A DNA stretch of 7,942 nt from NCBI GenBank assembly GCA_021793115.1, contig JAJYTJ010000170.1:1-7942 (forward strand), read 5' to 3'. Of the stretch, positions 6,669 to 7,942 are shown piece after piece (positions within the stretch are counted from its first letter, which is position 1; every line of letters starts with the position of its first letter). Below the pieces are notes generated by a model that had not been told where the DNA came from, did not search any database, and was given only the letters and a program-made list of their open reading frames with translations. Source of the DNA: Actinomycetes bacterium (GTDB lineage: Bacteria; Actinomycetota; Actinomycetes; Actinomycetales; Cellulomonadaceae). Position numbers and translations under genes: made by a program.

Positions 6669-7870
6669 GCGCGGCCGCCGTCGTCGTCGGCGACGGCACC
6701 ACGACGCGCGGGCGGGCGGTGCGGCGGTGGCGGCGCTCCCGGCCGGTGCTCGTCGTGCTCGGGGTGCTGCTGACCGGCGCGCTCCTGGCGATCCTGCCGG
6801 CGCCGCGCAGCTCGGCCACGCCGCTGGCGCCGGACAACGCGGGCACCACGGGTGCGCGGGCGCTGGCCCAGATCCTCGGGCGCCACGGCGTCACCGTGAC
6901 GTACGTGCGCACGGTCGCCGACGCCGAGCGTGCCGCGGCGGGCGGCGGCACCCTGCTCGTCATCGACGACTTCGCGCTGACGCCGCAGGACGCCCGGCGG
7001 CTGGCCGCGGTGGACGCCGACCTCGTGCTGGTCGCGGCGACGTCGTACCTCGACGAGCTGGCGCCCGGCGTCGGCCTCGGCTACGGCGGCGGCTCCGTCG
7101 CCACCCCGCGCAGCGCCTCCTGCCCGGACGCGGACGCGGAGGCGGCGGGCACGATCACCGCCACCGGCGCCCTCACCGCCGTGGGCCCCGGCGTGGTGAC
7201 GTGCTTCCCCGCGGCGGGCGCACCGCAGGGCGGCGGCGCCTACGCCGTGACCACGAACGCCGCCGGGCACCGCGTCACCGTGCTGACGGACGCGACGCCC
7301 CTCACCAACGGCGCGCTGGCCTCCGCCGGCAACGCCGCCCTGACGATCCGGATGCTCGGGCGCCACGACCACCTCACGTGGCTGCTGCCCGCCGTGTCCG
7401 TGGACGCCGGTGGCGGCGGCGGCGGTGGCGGTGGCGGTGGCGGCCCGACGCTCGGCGCGCTGGTGCCGCCGTGGCTCGGCGTGCTGGGCCTCCAGGCGCT
7501 CGTCGTGGCGCTGGCGCTGGCGCTGTGGCGCGGGCGGCGGATGGGGCCCGTGGTGGCCGAGCGGCTGCCCGTGGTGGTGCCCGCCGCGGAGACGACACGC
7601 GGCCGTGGCCGGCTGTACCGGCGCGGCCGCTCCTACGGGCACGCCGCGGCGGCCCTGCGCGCCGGGGCCGCGACGCGCCTGGCGGCCCGCCTCGGGCTGC
7701 CGCGCTCGTCGGACGCGCCCGCGACGATCGACGCGGTCGCCCGCGCGTCGGGCACCGCACCCGACGAGGTGGCGCGGCTGCTGTACGGCCCGGCACCCCG
7801 TGACGACCGAGAGCTGGCCACCCTGGCCGACGAGCTGGACATCCTGGAGAGCGAGGTCAACCGACCGTGA
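6665..7870 (+). CDS. DUF4350 domain membrane protein
   Basis: A 401-residue protein anchored by two helices, about 27-45 and 267-288, with an extracytoplasmic domain between them. A basic segment (RRWRRSR) before helix 1 and RGRR after helix 2 put both ends in the cytoplasm. Residues about 55-125 fit DUF4350: APDNAGTTGARALAQILGRHGV, then TLLVIDDFALTPQ, a fold resembling a ligand- or partner-binding Rossmann-like unit. Two cysteines, C153 and C180, are the only ones and lie outside, so a disulfide is possible. A run of 12 glycines (249-260) links this domain to helix 2. The cytoplasmic C-terminal part (290-401) is helical and ends in an acidic stretch, LADELDILESEVNRP. It starts with GTG overlapping the DUF4129 stop, and its own stop overlaps the next gene. 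Such genes typically precede moxR. Function unknown. Confidence 0.88.
   Translation: MSAAAVVVGDGTTTRGRAVRRWRRSRPVLVVLGVLLTGALLAILPAPRSSATPLAPDNAGTTGARALAQILGRHGVTVTYVRTVADAERAAAGGGTLLVIDDFALTPQDARRLAAVDADLVLVAATSYLDELAPGVGLGYGGGSVATPRSASCPDADAEAAGTITATGALTAVGPGVVTCFPAAGAPQGGGAYAVTTNAAGHRVTVLTDATPLTNGALASAGNAALTIRMLGRHDHLTWLLPAVSVDAGGGGGGGGGGGGPTLGALVPPWLGVLGLQALVVALALALWRGRRMGPVVAERLPVVVPAAETTRGRGRLYRRGRSYGHAAAALRAGAATRLAARLGLPRSSDAPATIDAVARASGTAPDEVARLLYGPAPRDDRELATLADELDILESEVNRP
7409..7444 (+). repeat. Poly-glycine tract, 12 GGC/GGT codons
   Basis: Twelve consecutive glycine codons, four of them GGT and eight GGC, partly in a GGTGGC alternation. They encode a flexible linker just before the second membrane helix of the DUF4350 protein. 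A uniform three-base repeat like this is prone to slipped-strand length change in steps of one residue. Confidence 0.9.
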
Positions 7871-7942
7871 GCGACGACGTTCCTGGCTACGGCCAGCCGC
7901 AGGCAGGCGGCGACCCGACGCCGCCCAGCTGGCCGCAGGCCG
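7867..7942 (+). CDS. Start of a further operon gene, probably MoxR-family AAA+ ATPase (cut by window edge)
   Basis: Only 25 codons are visible: a GTG start overlapping the DUF4350 stop (GTGA), with GAGG ten bases upstream as a modest ribosome binding site. The residues begin MSDDVPGYGQPQAGGD and continue with a PPSW motif, giving a Pro/Gly/Gln-rich, disordered N-terminus. No ATPase motif is in the window. The MoxR assignment is inferred purely from gene order, since DUF4350 genes in Actinobacteria are usually followed by moxR and then a DUF58 gene. That an open reading frame starts here is well supported; its identity is not. Confidence 0.6.
   Translation, partial: MSDDVPGYGQPQAGGDPTPPSWPQA

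Noticed and set aside
7409..7444. Glycine codon run as a CRISPR or other dispersed repeat
   Set aside because: It is a simple in-frame codon repeat with no spacers and no second locus in the window.
4447..7803. A 1118-residue open frame on the plus strand across the membrane-protein, DUF4129 and DUF4350 genes
   Set aside because: It crosses three real genes in another frame, and its composition is dominated by Arg, Pro and Gly with no membrane pattern or motif.

Overview
The window is very GC-rich, uses GTG starts often, and has its genes packed with overlaps of 1 or 4 bases. Its gene content (MtrA-MtrB-LpqB) is an actinobacterial hallmark. The high GC, the pairing of this locus with a divergent MoxR-type cluster and the protein wording suggest a Micrococcales organism near Cellulomonadaceae. 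That placement is inference from memory of the families, not from a search.

Left two thirds (minus strand, read right to left): mtrA (response regulator), mtrB (sensor histidine kinase), lpqB (lipoprotein) and a comF-like phosphoribosyltransferase gene cut by the left edge. mtrA/mtrB overlap by GTGA, mtrB/lpqB overlap by TGATG with a strong Shine-Dalgarno sequence, and comF begins 88 bases after lpqB. This is the classic operon for cell-envelope and cell-division control: MtrB senses envelope state, LpqB on the outer face of the membrane modulates MtrB, and MtrA switches genes for cell-wall and division functions.

Middle (4632-4771): a 140-base divergent intergenic region, the only stretch here that can hold promoters for both operons. 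It contains two perfect inverted repeats and one weak -10-like element. I see no clear terminator, tRNA, rRNA or CRISPR array anywhere.

Right third (plus strand): a six-helix membrane protein with a proline/glycine-rich N-terminus built on an 11-residue tandem repeat, a DUF4129 protein, a DUF4350 protein with a 12-glycine linker, and the first 25 codons of a further gene that by position is probably the MoxR AAA+ ATPase. The last three genes are separated by GTGA overlaps or a few bases and should be one transcript. Such MoxR/DUF4350/DUF4129 clusters are widespread but functionally almost uncharacterised. They are the least-explained system here, and the shared control region with mtrAB is the most useful lead to their role.

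All genes shown are intact except the two cut by the window edges. No mobile element or sign of recent transfer is visible. The very long antisense open frames are by-products of high GC.
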